NCBI GenBank assembly: GCA_037367355.1
Contig: CM074697.1
Span: 3,782,001-3,846,000, forward strand
From: Neoscytalidium dimidiatum
Taxonomy: Eukaryota; Ascomycota; Dothideomycetes; Botryosphaeriales; Botryosphaeriaceae
Length of the DNA stretch: 64,000 nucleotides
Direction of reading: 5' to 3'
Every line of letters starts with the position of its first letter. The stretch's first letter is position 1. This document shows positions 47,201 to 58,389 of this stretch, piece by piece. The notes under the pieces were generated by a model. The model saw only the letters and a list, made by a program, of their open reading frames with translations, searched no databases and had not been told where the DNA came from. A program made the position numbers and the translations under genes.

Positions 47201-47374
47201 CTCATTCAGCAAGCAGTGAACGCCTGTCTCTTTCCTTCTTGCCACTGGACGGCGACTTGCTGTCAACCCTCAGCTCCCTGGGCAGGATTTGGTCAGCGCA
47301 AATCCAGTTCACGTCCATCGGGCATCACCGTGCTGGCTCAGGACCTGCGCTCCACCGCAATACCGCCGCTAGAC
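44213..47374. other. GC-rich divergent intergenic region, no gene seen
   Basis: About 3.1 kb between the divergent glutaminase and Gfd2-like genes. Long frames exist on both strands but are Arg/Ala/Pro-rich and mutually overlapping. A GGCAGC hexanucleotide repeat lies at about 44847-44876. I see no conserved domain. Confidence 0.55.
44283..44289 (-). promoter_or_regulatory. TATA box of the glutaminase gene
   Basis: TATAAAA on the minus strand, 71 bp upstream of the ATG at 44212. The ATG at 44263 would leave only about 20 bp to the TATA box, which favours 44212 as the start. Confidence 0.6.
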
Positions 47375-48400
47375 ATGGGTACAGCCTTGGAAACCGTTTC
47401 GGCACCGTCGCCTGCACCCGCTCCTCCCGTTCCTCCCGCGCTCTCTCTGTTGCGCCAATATCTCGGCATTGAGAGGAGACTGGATGATTTAGCAACCCCT
47501 TCTCAGCCAGTCTTCATCAGCATTGACGTTGAGGCGTTCGAGTTCAACCACGACTTCATAACAGAAGTTGGGATCGCACAACTTGACTCGCGCGATCTTA
47601 CCTCTCCGGCTTTTACTTCACCGCTGGAATGGCTTGGCAAGATCCGCACTCGCCACTTCATCATCAAGGAATACACAAAGTTTGTCAACAAGAGATTCGT
47701 AAAAGGCTGTCCGGAAAAGTTCCGCTTTGGCAAAAGCTGCGTCGTCTACAGGGCCCAAATGCAAGATCTACTCCAACAAGCCTTCAAGATTGAAGACCCC
47801 TTAGCGTCCGAGATCGGTCAGCCGCACCACCGCAGTGTTGTTCTTGTCGGCCACCAAGTGAGCGGGGACATCACCTATATGAACAAGCTAGGTTTCTCGC
47901 TTGATCGCGTCCCTGAACTCGTCGGCAAGGTTGACTCCAGACAGATTGCTGGCGCCGTACGTCTACCTGAAAATCTAGAAAAATTACTCCGAGCTCTTGG
48001 AGAGAAACCTAAATGGCTCCACAATGCTGGCAACGATGCGCACTATACCATGCGGGCCGCACTTCGTTTGGCTCTGTACGGAAGCGTCTTGCCGGAGCCA
48101 GCAACTATGGAGACTGCTCGCAAAGACACATTGAGGTCGATTGAAGAGCAAAAAGTCAAGATGGAGGAGCGCAGAGTACGCCAAAAGGAATTGACGGCAA
48201 TGGAAAAGGCAGAGAGAGAGAAACAGAAGGACGACTCATCTCATACGGAGGAGGGTAAGAAGGCAGGGGTCAGCAAGGAGCAGGAGCCCGAGCGAGGAGT
48301 GCAAGTACAAAGAAGAGCAAAGAAGCGCTCGAGAGACTCAAGACCAAGAAGGACGCAAATGCCAAGCATAGCCAGAAGACCTAAGGCCAAGAGGATTTAA
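47375..48400 (+). CDS. Gfd2/YDR514C-like protein with DEDDh exonuclease fold
   Basis: Intronless, 341 residues from the ATG at 47375 (context GACATGG). The frame is open 420 bp further upstream, but that part is Cys/Arg/Ser-rich and not protein-like, so the internal start is preferred. After a Pro/Ala-rich leader comes the RNase-H-like fold with all DEDDh acidic positions visible: Asp51 and Glu53 in ISIDVEAFE, Asp in LVGHQVSGDITYM, and His/Asp in HNAGNDAHYTM. The C-terminal 100 residues are a basic, charged helix with several KRSR/RRPKAKR clusters that could serve as nuclear targeting. Yeast Gfd2 was found through genetic interaction with the mRNA-export helicase Dbp5; catalytic activity for the family is not established to my knowledge. 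Conserved catalytic residues make nuclease activity plausible here. Confidence 0.82.
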   Translation: MGTALETVSAPSPAPAPPVPPALSLLRQYLGIERRLDDLATPSQPVFISIDVEAFEFNHDFITEVGIAQLDSRDLTSPAFTSPLEWLGKIRTRHFIIKEYTKFVNKRFVKGCPEKFRFGKSCVVYRAQMQDLLQQAFKIEDPLASEIGQPHHRSVVLVGHQVSGDITYMNKLGFSLDRVPELVGKVDSRQIAGAVRLPENLEKLLRALGEKPKWLHNAGNDAHYTMRAALRLALYGSVLPEPATMETARKDTLRSIEEQKVKMEERRVRQKELTAMEKAEREKQKDDSSHTEEGKKAGVSKEQEPERGVQVQRRAKKRSRDSRPRRTQMPSIARRPKAKRI

Positions 48401-51381
48401 GTGACCCGATTGAGAAACTGGTCACATCACGAGAATGAGGGTAGATTTTGCTGTGCAAGAATATGCAACAGCCAAGGAACTGAGGAGGAGACCTTGACTA
48501 GACTGAAAGAGTGGCTTACCTCCTCAGCTTGGAGGAGAGGATCCCGTCATGGACCTGGTTCTACGGTTAGAGATGCCTGATCCGAGAACATCCCGATGCC
48601 AATATTACCTTACGAGATGCTAGGCATGGATAAATTAAGCTTATAGACGATAGAGCAACCTCTAGACCGTCTTTACGTAAGTTTACGGCGCGGTGCGTGG
48701 GTAATCTGCTATGCTGAGTTGAAGCTACAACAAGGATGGGTTGGCTATACGCAACCAGCGGGGAAAATTAGCTGCAGATCATCCCAATCCTTCAAACCCG
48801 AATCCTACCGCAATACGGAACTCGCAAGGAGAATCCGGGACAATGTCAGCGGATTCCGTAGAAGCCCGGACGGGAGCGGCTCGCATTCCCTAGTTCCGCC
48901 ACGGGCCGTTCGTATCTCGCTCACGTACCATTTTACACACAACGGGCTCCTTTGATTACTCTCTTCAAGCAGGGTTCTGGTGTATCTGTCCGATACTATG
49001 CTCTTTTTGTGGGTGTTCTTTAAAAAAAAAAAAAGAAAAAAAACACCTGTGTTCCCAAATCCGGCCAAAGGAGTGCCGCCGCGTGTTGCTGAAGCTTACT
49101 TTTTGGACATTGACGCGCCGCGCAAAAACATAAGGTTTGTTTCCGTCCACACCCAACGTTCGCCATAGTCCTGCCAGATGTGCATGGGAGGAAGAAAAGA
49201 AGGAGAAAGTTTCGCACTGTCGAAACAAACGTAGCGAGTAACTTGCGTGCCCAAGTCCGACATGGCCGAACCTGATCCCCGCACGTAATCGCGGCCGGAC
49301 ACTAGGCCACAGAAAGTTTGTCGGCAGATCGACGGCGGACATGCGCGGTCTGAGTGGGTGATTCGGGGAGGAGCCGGGCGTTGATCTGGTACGTTTTTGA
49401 TCGAACAGATCTCCGCTCGACACTTGATGCTGTATGTGGAGAGGTAGCGAAACGTTCGAGCACCAAAGTATCACTTCGTTCAGATCCTTCCGCATGCAGC
49501 GGTCGGTCACAGGAAAGGGAAGGATTCAAATGGTTAATAGATGAGCGGTGACCACTTGCGACATCGGCTTGCATCGAGGATGCCGCAACCATCCATCTAT
49601 CACCGACCGTTGATCCTGCGGCAAGCAAAGTGTTGAGGATCAGGCGTCCTTCCGTCGTCCGCCCGCCTTTTGCTATCACAGCGTTCTGACCCGCAACCTT
49701 GACGCATGGACAGAGGCTACGCTCAGCCAAAGTGTCTGAGGTGCGAAGTTTAACGGAAAAGGAGCTCGCGCGCTATTGAATGCTTCTTTCACGATATGCA
49801 GCTGGCCCGATCGGGAAATGGTTGCCTGGTGGGTAGCAGATTAATGTCGAACGTCTTTGAAGCTCTCGGGAGTTCCCGAACGGGGAAGGCTGCTCCTCAG
49901 TCTTGAAATTTTTTTTCCTTCCAAGTGTCAGCTAATGTGCGCTGATCTTTGCATTTAGAGGATCGGGACAGGGCCGCGCGGCGAGGTCTCTAGCAGCTGG
50001 TTTTGGTGTGCTCGCATTGGTGCTGCGGGGAGCCGGATCTGCGCAGAATGCTCGTAGTTTTCCTGAATTTCCAGGCCCAAGGTTCTTGAGCGATGTGTTT
50101 AAAATAGTAATATCGGAAACATATGCAGCAAGGAGAGGGATTCGTCAGTAGTTTAGTTCCGGCCCCCGGCTTCAGATCGACGAACAGGGAAACAGCGAGG
50201 GACAGTCGACGGCAAAATAAATGACCTGGCTATTTTGCGTGTTGCAAGCTCGCCTACAGAAGTATCAAGGATGTATACGTGCGCTATAGATTGTACTCCA
50301 TGGGGTGTGGGATGGGTGATGGACTCGTGGGCGCAATGCGTGGCATGGACGATCCCTTCCCGTGCCGGATGAGTTCCGCTAAGGGTTTCCTTTCCCCGGG
50401 AGAGCCACGATAGTGAAAGGGAAGGGCCGTGGTTCGGAAGATATGGCGACCTCAGGCCTTCGACGCTGGGCGTTTCATGCTTAATTAGAGCCGCTTGTTA
50501 TCGACTAGCTCCTTGCCGACGCATCATGATGCAGCCGACTGCTCGATGCCTCTCTACACCGTCCCGAGGCGTGCGGCTAGATGGTGTGGAGGACCAACCT
50601 TGACACCGGAAGCGCGTGCCGAGGTCCTTGTTCTTCCGATGCTTCACTGCCTCTTGCGAAAGACTGAGCTGAGAGACGTGGTACCACGCTCCGTTTGCCG
50701 ATCTTAAGCACTAAAGCTGGAAATTCGGGGCCTGATCGCCGGGCTTGTTGCTGCATGCTGTATGGGTTCCCTCGCAATTGACTTTGCGAATCCTCTATAC
50801 CTCATATCACCCTCCTTCACAATTTCATGAAGGGCAGCAATGGTTGGCTTCCTGCACCTGAGCTTCATTCTGAATCCTCAATGCCTCTGCCACAATGTTC
50901 TCACAGCCACATTCATGCCTTCTGCCGATCTCTTGCCTGAGAGCCTTAATGGTGGAGAAATAACGCAAGGTCTCGCCCAGGCCGGCGTTTTTGGCCGTCC
51001 GGGATATGGTTGGCTTAGAGACTGAGCTTGCCGCAATACTTTGCTTGGCCAAATAGTCTAGTTTTGCAACAACTGCATCCTGTCATTTACAGGTAGTATG
51101 TAGGTGCTGACAATAGGCAAGGTCTTCATAGTGGCTGAGTAGTCAAAGAGGTTCCTCGATGCAGTATGAGTAGACAAGTAGTTATCGATAGCTGTGAGAT
51201 TTAAGCGAGTCGCAATGACGATGAATGAGCCCCACCGCTTCTGCCCGATTGTCGACCAACACCCCGCGCCGCCCGACTCTCGACCGCGAGACGTCTCTAT
51301 CCGCGACCGCGACGCGCGCCTGTTGCTGCCCTATCCTCGTCCTACCTCCGCGACCCGCTCGTGCGTATTTGCGCCGCCAAC
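48401..51381. other. Intergenic, no gene seen; one orphan protein-like frame
   Basis: About 3 kb between two plus-strand genes. An A-run lies at 49022-49040. A minus-strand frame at 50825-51052 (extendable upstream to about 51090) reads SIAASSVSKPTISRTAKNAG and RQEIGRRHECGCENIVAEAL. It looks like real protein more than its neighbours, but I cannot assign it; a decayed gene or transposon fragment is possible. Nothing else stands out. Confidence 0.5.
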
Positions 51382-54193
51382 ATGTCCCACCGCCGCGTCA
51401 AGGACATCGCGTACGACGATGACGACTTCTATGATGACGATGACTACGAGGATGGCGGCGACGAGATGAGCGAAGAAGACAAAGAACAAATGCGTCAGGG
51501 AACCATAAAGGTCCGGGAGGCGCTAGGTTCTGAATACTCAAATGTGTCAAACAAGCAAATAGAGGAGGCGCTTTGGAACTACTACTACGACATCGGCAAA
51601 TCTGTGTCGTATTTGAAGAGTGAGACCACCTGGCGAGATCGTGAGGCTGCCACTCCCTGACGGGTTCCTAGATACATTCAAGCCGGTGCAGCCCAAGAAG
51701 CCAAAGCAACCCTCGCGATTCGACCAGGCAGCAGGTGCAGCTGCAAAACCACAATCAAAGAAAGCAGCTGGTGAGTGCAACTTTCCTCAACCTCCCGTTG
51801 CCCACCAAAAGCTGTCCTCCAGTGGCCGTCGTGTGAATACTTTGGATCCACCCTGTAAGGCCGACACCGTATATGTCCACGTTTTTCCAAGCATGATCTC
51901 TAAAGAGTCATAAATTTAGACCCGGGTTTGGCTTTTCCGCTTCCCATGTTCCTCCCGTCTATGCGCACTGGTCGGACGCCTTCGAATTTTTTCGCGGATA
52001 CGCCTTGGTTAAATGTACCTGGCCACCGTCTTGGACATATATCAGAGGCACAGTCGGCGCCACGAGGATATCTTCTTGGTGGCTCATCAAAGCCTTCGAA
52101 ATTGGCAGCTCTAGCTGCTGCGCGGAAGAAAAAGCAAGAGGAAGCGAAGGCTGGCCTTTCTGCCTCAAATGGTGCGGAACAGGTTCCGGATAAAGCTGTT
52201 GCAATCTTGGACAGGCTCAAGACCAGGCCCGAGGCACTTCCCAAAGAGCCTTCACCAAGGTCGAGCGTACTCCTTGAGAAGACCAACACGGAGAACGAAA
52301 TTGAGAAGCAAAGCCAGTCAAGAACTTATCCAATTCGCCGGAAGAAGAGCCCGAGCCCTATCCGCCAGGAGCCAGTGAAAGAGCCGGAGCCGGAGCCGGA
52401 AGTGGAGGAGGACCAGCCTGCCAAACGGATCAAGCTCGAGGATGTCATTGGAACCCCATCCACCTTTGCACACACGATATTTGGATCTGGAGGGCAGCTT
52501 CGCAACGACCCTCCGCGTCCTTTGTTTCCATTGCCTTACACATCTTTTCCCGAGTACGCTAAAGCAAAGCCTTTCGCAGGTCCGAGCCCAGATGATGTCG
52601 TTCTGAACGCGCAGGCGAAAGGTGTGATCCACACATAATCCTGGGCCACACTCTCTCCGTACGGCAACTAATGTGACCAGGTGCCAAGAAGCAAACTCAG
52701 ACGAAGGACTCGAAGACCAAGGACGATACCAGCGGGGTTACCGAAGGAATCGAGGGCATCAAGATTGATGAAACGCCTCGTATTAAGAGCAAAAATTTGA
52801 ATGTTCTAGAGGAGTTCAAGAAGTCGAATATGAAGAACTCGGCGAATTTCGTCGTCATTGGTAAGTACGACCGCAAGGGAATCGACGTGGAAGTGAGTTT
52901 CCTATGCGAATCTACTTCGGCATAGCTATTTCAATTCCCAGGAATCAAGATCCACGTCCGCTGATGATTTCAGGCCATGTCGACCATGGAAAGAGTACTC
53001 TGATGGGCAGGTTATTATACGATTTGAAGGTCGTGGATCAACGTTCTGTCGACAAGCTGCGTAAAGAGGCGCAGAATATCGGAAAGTCCTCATTTGCCCT
53101 CGCCTGGGTTATGGATGAGACATCTGAAGAACGGTCTCGCGGTGTCACCGTCGACATCGCGACAAATACCTTCGAGACCGAGAAGACCAGGTTTACGATT
53201 TTGGACGCGCCGGGTCATAAGGACTTCGTGCCCAACATGATTGCAGGAGCCAGTCAAGCAGACTTTGCCGTGCTCGTCATCGATGCCAGTACCAACAGCT
53301 TTGAATCCGGCCTCCGAGGTCAAACTAAAGAGCACGCGCTCCTCGCTCGCAGCATCGGCGTACAACGTCTTATCGTTGCTGTCAATAAGATGGATACGAT
53401 CTCCTGGTCCAAAGAACGCTTCGACGAGATCTCGCAACAGATGTCGGCCTTCCTCACGACTGCAGGCTTCCAGAGCAAAAACATCGCCTTCGTGCCCTGC
53501 GCGGGGCTCACGGGCGAGAATATTGTGCACCCAGCGCCCAAGGAGCTCGCAGCGTGGTACACGGGGCCGACGCTCGTGCAGGAGTTAGACGCGTCGGAGC
53601 CCAGCAAGCGCGCCATCGACAAGCCGCTCCGCCTCACCATCTCAGACATCTTCCGCGGCGGCATCACCAACCCGCTCTCCATCTCCGGCCGAATCGACGC
53701 CGGCGCCCTGCAGGTCGGCGACCAGCTCCTCGTCATGCCCTCCGCCGAGACGGCTTTCGTCAAGGGGATCGAGACGGACAATAGCGGGCCCGCTGACTGG
53801 GCCGTCGCGGGCCAGATCGCTACGCTCCATCTCACCGAGATCGATCCGCAGCACCTGCGCTTGGGCGATATCGTGTGCCACCCGTCGTCGCCGATCAAGA
53901 ATGTCAAGAGCTTCACGGCCAAGATCCTGGCGTTCGAGCACGTCACGCCGATGTATGTGGACGTGCTGAAGGGAAGGTTGAATGTTAGTGCCAGGGTGAG
54001 TCAGCTGGTCGCGGTGTTGGATAAGGCCACTGGCGAGGTCACGAAGAAGAAGCCGAGGATCGTGCAGCCAGGGAGCGTGGCGAGGGTCGTGGTTGAGCTC
54101 AGTCAGGCGGTCCCGCTGGAGCCGCCGAGTAGGGTTGTGCTGAGGAGTGAGGGCGCGACGGTGGCGGCGGGATTGTTGGAGAAGGTCCAGTGA
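51382..54193 (+). CDS. HBS1: Hbs1, translational GTPase for ribosome rescue
   Basis: Exons 51382-51619, 51672-51770, 51920-52621, 52681-52860 and 52974-54193 join in phase to 812 residues. With its partner Dom34/Pelota, Hbs1 splits ribosomes stalled on mRNA (no-go and non-stop decay). The N-terminus is acidic (DDDDFYDDDDYEDGGDE) and is followed by the Hbs1 N-terminal helical domain (ALGSEYSNVSNKQIEEAL). Next come a linker with FFADTPWLNVPGHR and SKLAALAAARKKK, an NFVVIG strand, and then the GTPase: GHVDHGKST at residues 407-415, the switch I region with RGVTVDIAT, DAPGH, and NKMD. EF1A-like beta-barrel domains 2 and 3 finish the chain. Exons 1, 4 and 5 are secure; the start of exon 3 (51920) is the least certain boundary. 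Confidence 0.93.
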
Positions 54194-55204
54194 GGATATC
54201 ATGCAGGAAGGCGGTAGATAGCAATAATGAGAATATTTAAATTAAGCTCTGATTCATCGTTCTTCGACGTGTTCGCTGCCGTACGATGATTCTATAGGTT
54301 TGATAATCTAGATTATATTATTCTAATTTTATGTCGAATCGAAATAAGACCTCTCTTTAGTTTTTATCATCAATAATATTTTCTTTCCTTTTAGATTAAA
54401 GATATATATCTAGAAGATTTTATATAATTAGAGTTTCTAAATAGAGAGATAACGCTATATAAAATACTGTCTTATATAAAAGAAGTGTATTTTATACATA
54501 TAGAAGACCTGTATAACCTGGTATTACTATCTATTATTGAAGTACTAAAAGGAATAGGTGTGACCTACTGTCGCTATACTTTTATATACATCTATTAGGA
54601 AGGTTATATGTTACCCGCACGTGAATATCTGGTTATATAGTGAATTTCTAAATCTAGTTCCTCTCTTTCCTTATTATACCGTGGAAGCTACGTCGTAACA
54701 GCGTGTCGCTGTACTAGCTAGCGAAGCCTTCGCTCTTAGATTAATTCGGCGTATAGAAGCGATCTAAAGCGCCTTATAGACAATAGTAAAACTATTTTTA
54801 GACAGAAGTCTAATGGAAGAGGCCCGCTGTGATAGTTTATTTTCATAGCTAATTTCTGGCGTTTCTTATCTCCGTAGTTTTTTTTTTTTTTTGGTTTAGA
54901 GGACGAATGGTCTCAAATTCTAAGTGGACGGCTAAAATTGCGCGAACGAAACTTTCTAACCGCCTCTTCGACACTTCTTATCTCCAATTAATCTTTCTGC
55001 TTGCTTTTATTTCTTTAATATCTTATAAGCAAGGATGCCATGCGGTTTCTTCCGCTGTAGCTATATTTCCACTATCATATAGCAATGTCTGTTGCGAGCA
55101 TATCGTAGAAATTCATGTTCAAACCAAACCAAACTCCCCCCCCCCCCCCAAAAAAAAAAATCATCCTGAATAAATGCTAGTTCTCGAGGTGTCCGGCGCG
55201 CTCC
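54194..55204. other. AT-rich intergenic DNA with RIP-like composition
   Basis: Directly after the HBS1 stop the composition changes to AT-rich DNA dense in TA steps and poor in CA/TG. From about 54,850 it contains a T-run, then a C-run and an A-run at about 55137-55160. No coding motif can be read. It is probably the edge of the RIP-affected repeat island. Confidence 0.6.
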
Positions 55205-55855
55205 TTGACCACACGACTACCGACTCTGCCCCCCCATATTGTTCTCATTCCCAGCGCTCCCAGCAATCAAGCCGTCTTCCGATTTCTCGTCCTCCACCTA
55301 TCTCGATATTTCACCGTGACCACCTACGCACGGCGGGGCTTCTCTGGTAGCCTGCTCCATAGCGCACAGAATACTCCCAGCGTCTCGAGACAGACGCCGA
55401 CGATCTGGCCGCACTGCTGACGCACAGAATGGGTGGTCTCACCTCGAACGCCCTCATTTTCGGCACGTCGAGCGGTGCTGCGGTCGCGCTCAGGTTCCTG
55501 CATCGGCACCCCAATCTTCCGATTAAGAAATGAATCGTGCACGAGCCGCTATCCGTAGCTGTGTTACCGATGGAACAGCGTGCCGAGAGCCAGTCGCGGC
55601 TGAGCGCGGTCTACTAATGCTACCGCGAGAACGGCGCGCTGTACGCCCTTGAACCCGTTTTTTTTTCCCCCCGGTTTTCCATACGCGCAGGATCCGGGGA
55701 TGATGCCGCAGCTGATGGATCCTAGTATGAGCGCGGATATGCGCGCGGATATAATGTACTGGTTTGAGCGGGAGTGTACCCGCGTGGTCAGACCAACACA
55801 TACACCCTACGTATATGGTCGCTTCGATTGTTTTTACCTTAAGAAGGCTATATAA
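55205..55855 (+). pseudogene. Alpha/beta-hydrolase relic
   Basis: Three colinear fragments of one alpha/beta-hydrolase. First: HLSRYFTVTTYARRGFSGSLL (frame of 55205). Then in another frame: LETDADDLAALLTH, the nucleophile elbow IFGTSSGAAVALRFLHRHP (GxSxG-type, Ser in GTSSG) and IVHEP. Then back in the first frame: YAQDPGMMPQLMDPSM and DIMYWFEREC. Frame changes fall near 55,380 and in the T/C run near 55,660. In-frame stops are TGA at 55531-55533 and TAA at 55615-55617. The start and the C-terminal catalytic part are missing. Unlike the flanking DNA it retains CA/TG dinucleotides, so it decayed mainly by ordinary mutations and indels. Confidence 0.75.
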
Positions 55856-56269
55856 TCTCTTCGCAGCAATCTAGAAGCCCTTGATTGCCGTAATAGACTT
55901 AAAGATAGTGCGCTTAATAGCTATAGAGAGGTAGCATTCCTACAGTGGAAATAGTATACAGTCTAAATTTACCATCTACTTATCCCGATCCACACATCAA
56001 TAACTTATAAGGCGCTGTACTGCTTACTTAAGTACTCACTTGCGTCGACTATTAAGTACCAGCCGGACATTACTCCCGCAACGCATATATAATTCGTGTA
56101 GATGCGCACTAGCTACTGTTTTACAACCCGAAGCACCGTAAACCGGAAGAGATTCTAAGAATAGAGGTTAAATAGCTTTCGCAGACATTGGAAATGTAGA
56201 TTATAAAATATAACAGTCCGTGGACGGTATATATGGCGCCGAAGGCGTACTTAGGTGCGAAGAAGAAAT
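55856..56269. other. AT-rich DNA between hydrolase relic and Copia LTR
   Basis: About 410 bp of TA-rich sequence without a reading frame or identifiable repeat partner in the window. Confidence 0.5.
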
Positions 56270-56389
56270 TATCAAATACTAGTATTACAGTCGTCGTTTT
56301 ATTACTATAGTATATTCCTTTTATACTTAATTCCGCTACTAATTTCGCTTACTTATTAGCGTATACTAAATATATATAATTACCCTTAT
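56270..56389 (+). repeat. Truncated 5' LTR of Copia element
   Basis: These 120 bp match 62388-62507 with about six differences, all C/T or G/A. The copy is cut off at 56389, where a Gypsy LTR begins. It starts TATCAAATACTAG, consistent with a mutated TG...CA terminus. This marks the left end of the Copia element whose 3' LTR lies 6 kb downstream. Confidence 0.8.
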
Positions 56390-56774
56390 TGTTACGGCAC
56401 AGTCGCCCAGAAAGGCGGATAACGAAACCCTACGACTACTCACCGCCCACGTGACCAACTCGGGGCCTAACTCGGCAGAATACCTACCGACACTGATGCA
56501 CCAGACCACCGCACACTCGCTCAGCAAAGCTCGGACCACCGATCAGTACTGATCAGTGGGTTAACATTACAGATCACTACTGATCGTACCGATCACTCCA
56601 TGTATATAGACCACACTCATTTATCGTAGTTAGGACCCTCGTGGTCAACTTGTCAATTGATTCCTACCCTACTATTGTACGAACCTCCCCTGCCTACCAC
56701 TGTATTGGCCCCTAGAAAGCCCAAGCTGCCTGACGACGCGCCTCGACTCCCCCAGAAAGAGTCCCGGCGTAACA
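56390..56774 (+). repeat. 5' LTR of the Gypsy element
   Basis: The ends form a perfect 7-bp inverted pair (TGTTACG / CGTAACA). Inside are a GATCAGTACTGATC palindrome with nearby GATCACTACTGATC-type copies, and a GTATATAGACC promoter-like stretch near 56601. Confidence 0.82.
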
Positions 56775-56829
56775 CTTTGACCACCTTTCTTAGGCACCGG
56801 AGGTAACCCCACCCTGAAAACTACTAACC

Positions 56830-57900
56830 ATGACATCCTGGACCGAAATCAGGAACAACCTTCCGACGGAGGAGGAACAGCTTCAGTCAATCCGTCCCTT
56901 GATCCCTGGAAACCCAGCTCTTAACATGAGGCTGCTCATTTCGGAAGCATATTCTCGGGCATAGCCTCCTTGAGTCGAGCAATCAACGGACCCAGAGTAC
57001 CAGAGAACGCCAGTGAGGACTGCGGCCAAGTCCTTCTGGAGTACTTCATTCGAGGAAGCCTTTACTGTCAACCGTACTATGCGGCCCTCCACCCCAGCCA
57101 CCCCGCGACATCAGAATCGACCCCACAACACCAAACTAAAGATCAAGACCCCGACACCTACGATGGGGATCGGCGTAAGCTCAACGACTTCCTGGCCCAA
57201 CTAGAGAATTACTTCGAATTCTACAAAGCATCATTCAAGGACGATGAGGAAAGGGTCCGCTTTGCAGGAACCTACCTCCGAGGTAACGCAGCACGGTGGT
57301 TCGAACCCTATCGAAAGGATTTCCGCTCGGCCATCCCACGTACGGAAACCAGTAGCCTGTTCGCCAACTACAATCGCTTCGCCGACGCAATCAGACAAGC
57401 CTTTGGTAGCAAGAACGAGGAGCAGGAGGCCGCCCTTCGAATTCAGGACCTCCGACAAACCCGATCAGTCTCGGAATATGTCACGGAATTCCGCATGCTC
57501 GCCTCCTACCTCAATTGGAACGACCAATCCCTCAAATACATCTTCTACAAGGGCCTAAAGCACAATGTGAAGGCCGAATTCGCCCGCACCGGATTACCCA
57601 AGGACCTTAGCGAGACCATCGACACGGCCATCCGAGTCGACCAACAACTGTTCAATTTCAGACAAGAGACAGGCCAAACCCGATACTCGGCCAACACCGC
57701 GCAACCTCGAAACAACCTACCCCGGACCCCATGGACTTAGATGCCAACCAACGACGAAACCTCGGCTGGCGCCGGAGGAAGAACAGCGACGGCGTGAAAG
57801 GGTCTTTGCTTCCACTGTGGAAAGCACGGACATATCAGCAGAAACTGCCCAGACAAACGAACCAGCAACCAGCGAACCAACGACAAGAAAACCACCTCGG
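56830..57900 (+). pseudogene. Degenerate Gypsy gag with CCHC zinc knuckle
   Basis: The ATG at 56830 opens a 44-codon frame closed by TAG at 56962. The main gag domain continues in another frame (to 57740): DTYDGDRRKLNDFLAQLENYF, LRGNAARWFEPY and SVSEYVTEFRMLASYLNW, typical of retrotransposon gag. After a further frame change a zinc knuckle CFHCGKHGHISRNC (from 57807) is readable. Gag packages the element's RNA. As sequenced, at least three breaks prevent a single gag protein. Confidence 0.82.
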
Positions 57901-58155
57901 CTACTGAAGGACGACCGGAGACCCCCAACCATGACACCATCCACTGGTCCACTTGTAGCATCGAAGCTGCCCCATTCACCAGGAAGCTAAGAACATCAGC
58001 GGGTACCACCCAAAACTAGAAACGCCTACTGAACTGGGGCTACAGCAGGCGAGGCCCCTGCCCCACAGGACCATAGCAGCATCGACCGGAAAAACCACAG
58101 GACACCCACCAGAAAGCAAAGGAGACCCGCAGAATACGGGAACCACTGGGTTGTC

Positions 58156-58389
58156 GTGACAAAAATCAATGGACGCCGAGCGCTCACCCTCATCGACTCC
58201 GCATCACAAGGGAACTACGTCTCAAACCGATTTGCAGAAAAAGCCAACCTAAAACCCAGAGAAAAGGACCAACCATATCAGCTGAGAACTGTTGATGGAT
58301 CCCCCAGCTCCTTTGGAGATGGAAAGGTAATCATCGAAACCCCGAAACTGACCCTCGAATACAAAACCACAGGGAACGTATCTGTCTAG
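58156..58389 (+). pseudogene. Gypsy retropepsin-like protease fragment
   Basis: A segment with ALTLIDSASQGNYVSNRFAEK, LRTVDG and later VILGIPW (in a shifted frame near 58415), the pattern of the Gypsy aspartic protease. It lacks the classical D-(S/T)-G, having DSAS. It continues towards the gap as pre-RT linker sequence. Confidence 0.65.

Noticed and set aside
46955..47374. N-terminal extension of the Gfd2-like protein
   Set aside because: The open frame is Cys/Arg/Ser-rich without protein-like pattern; the ATG at 47375 has better context and precedes the conserved domain directly.
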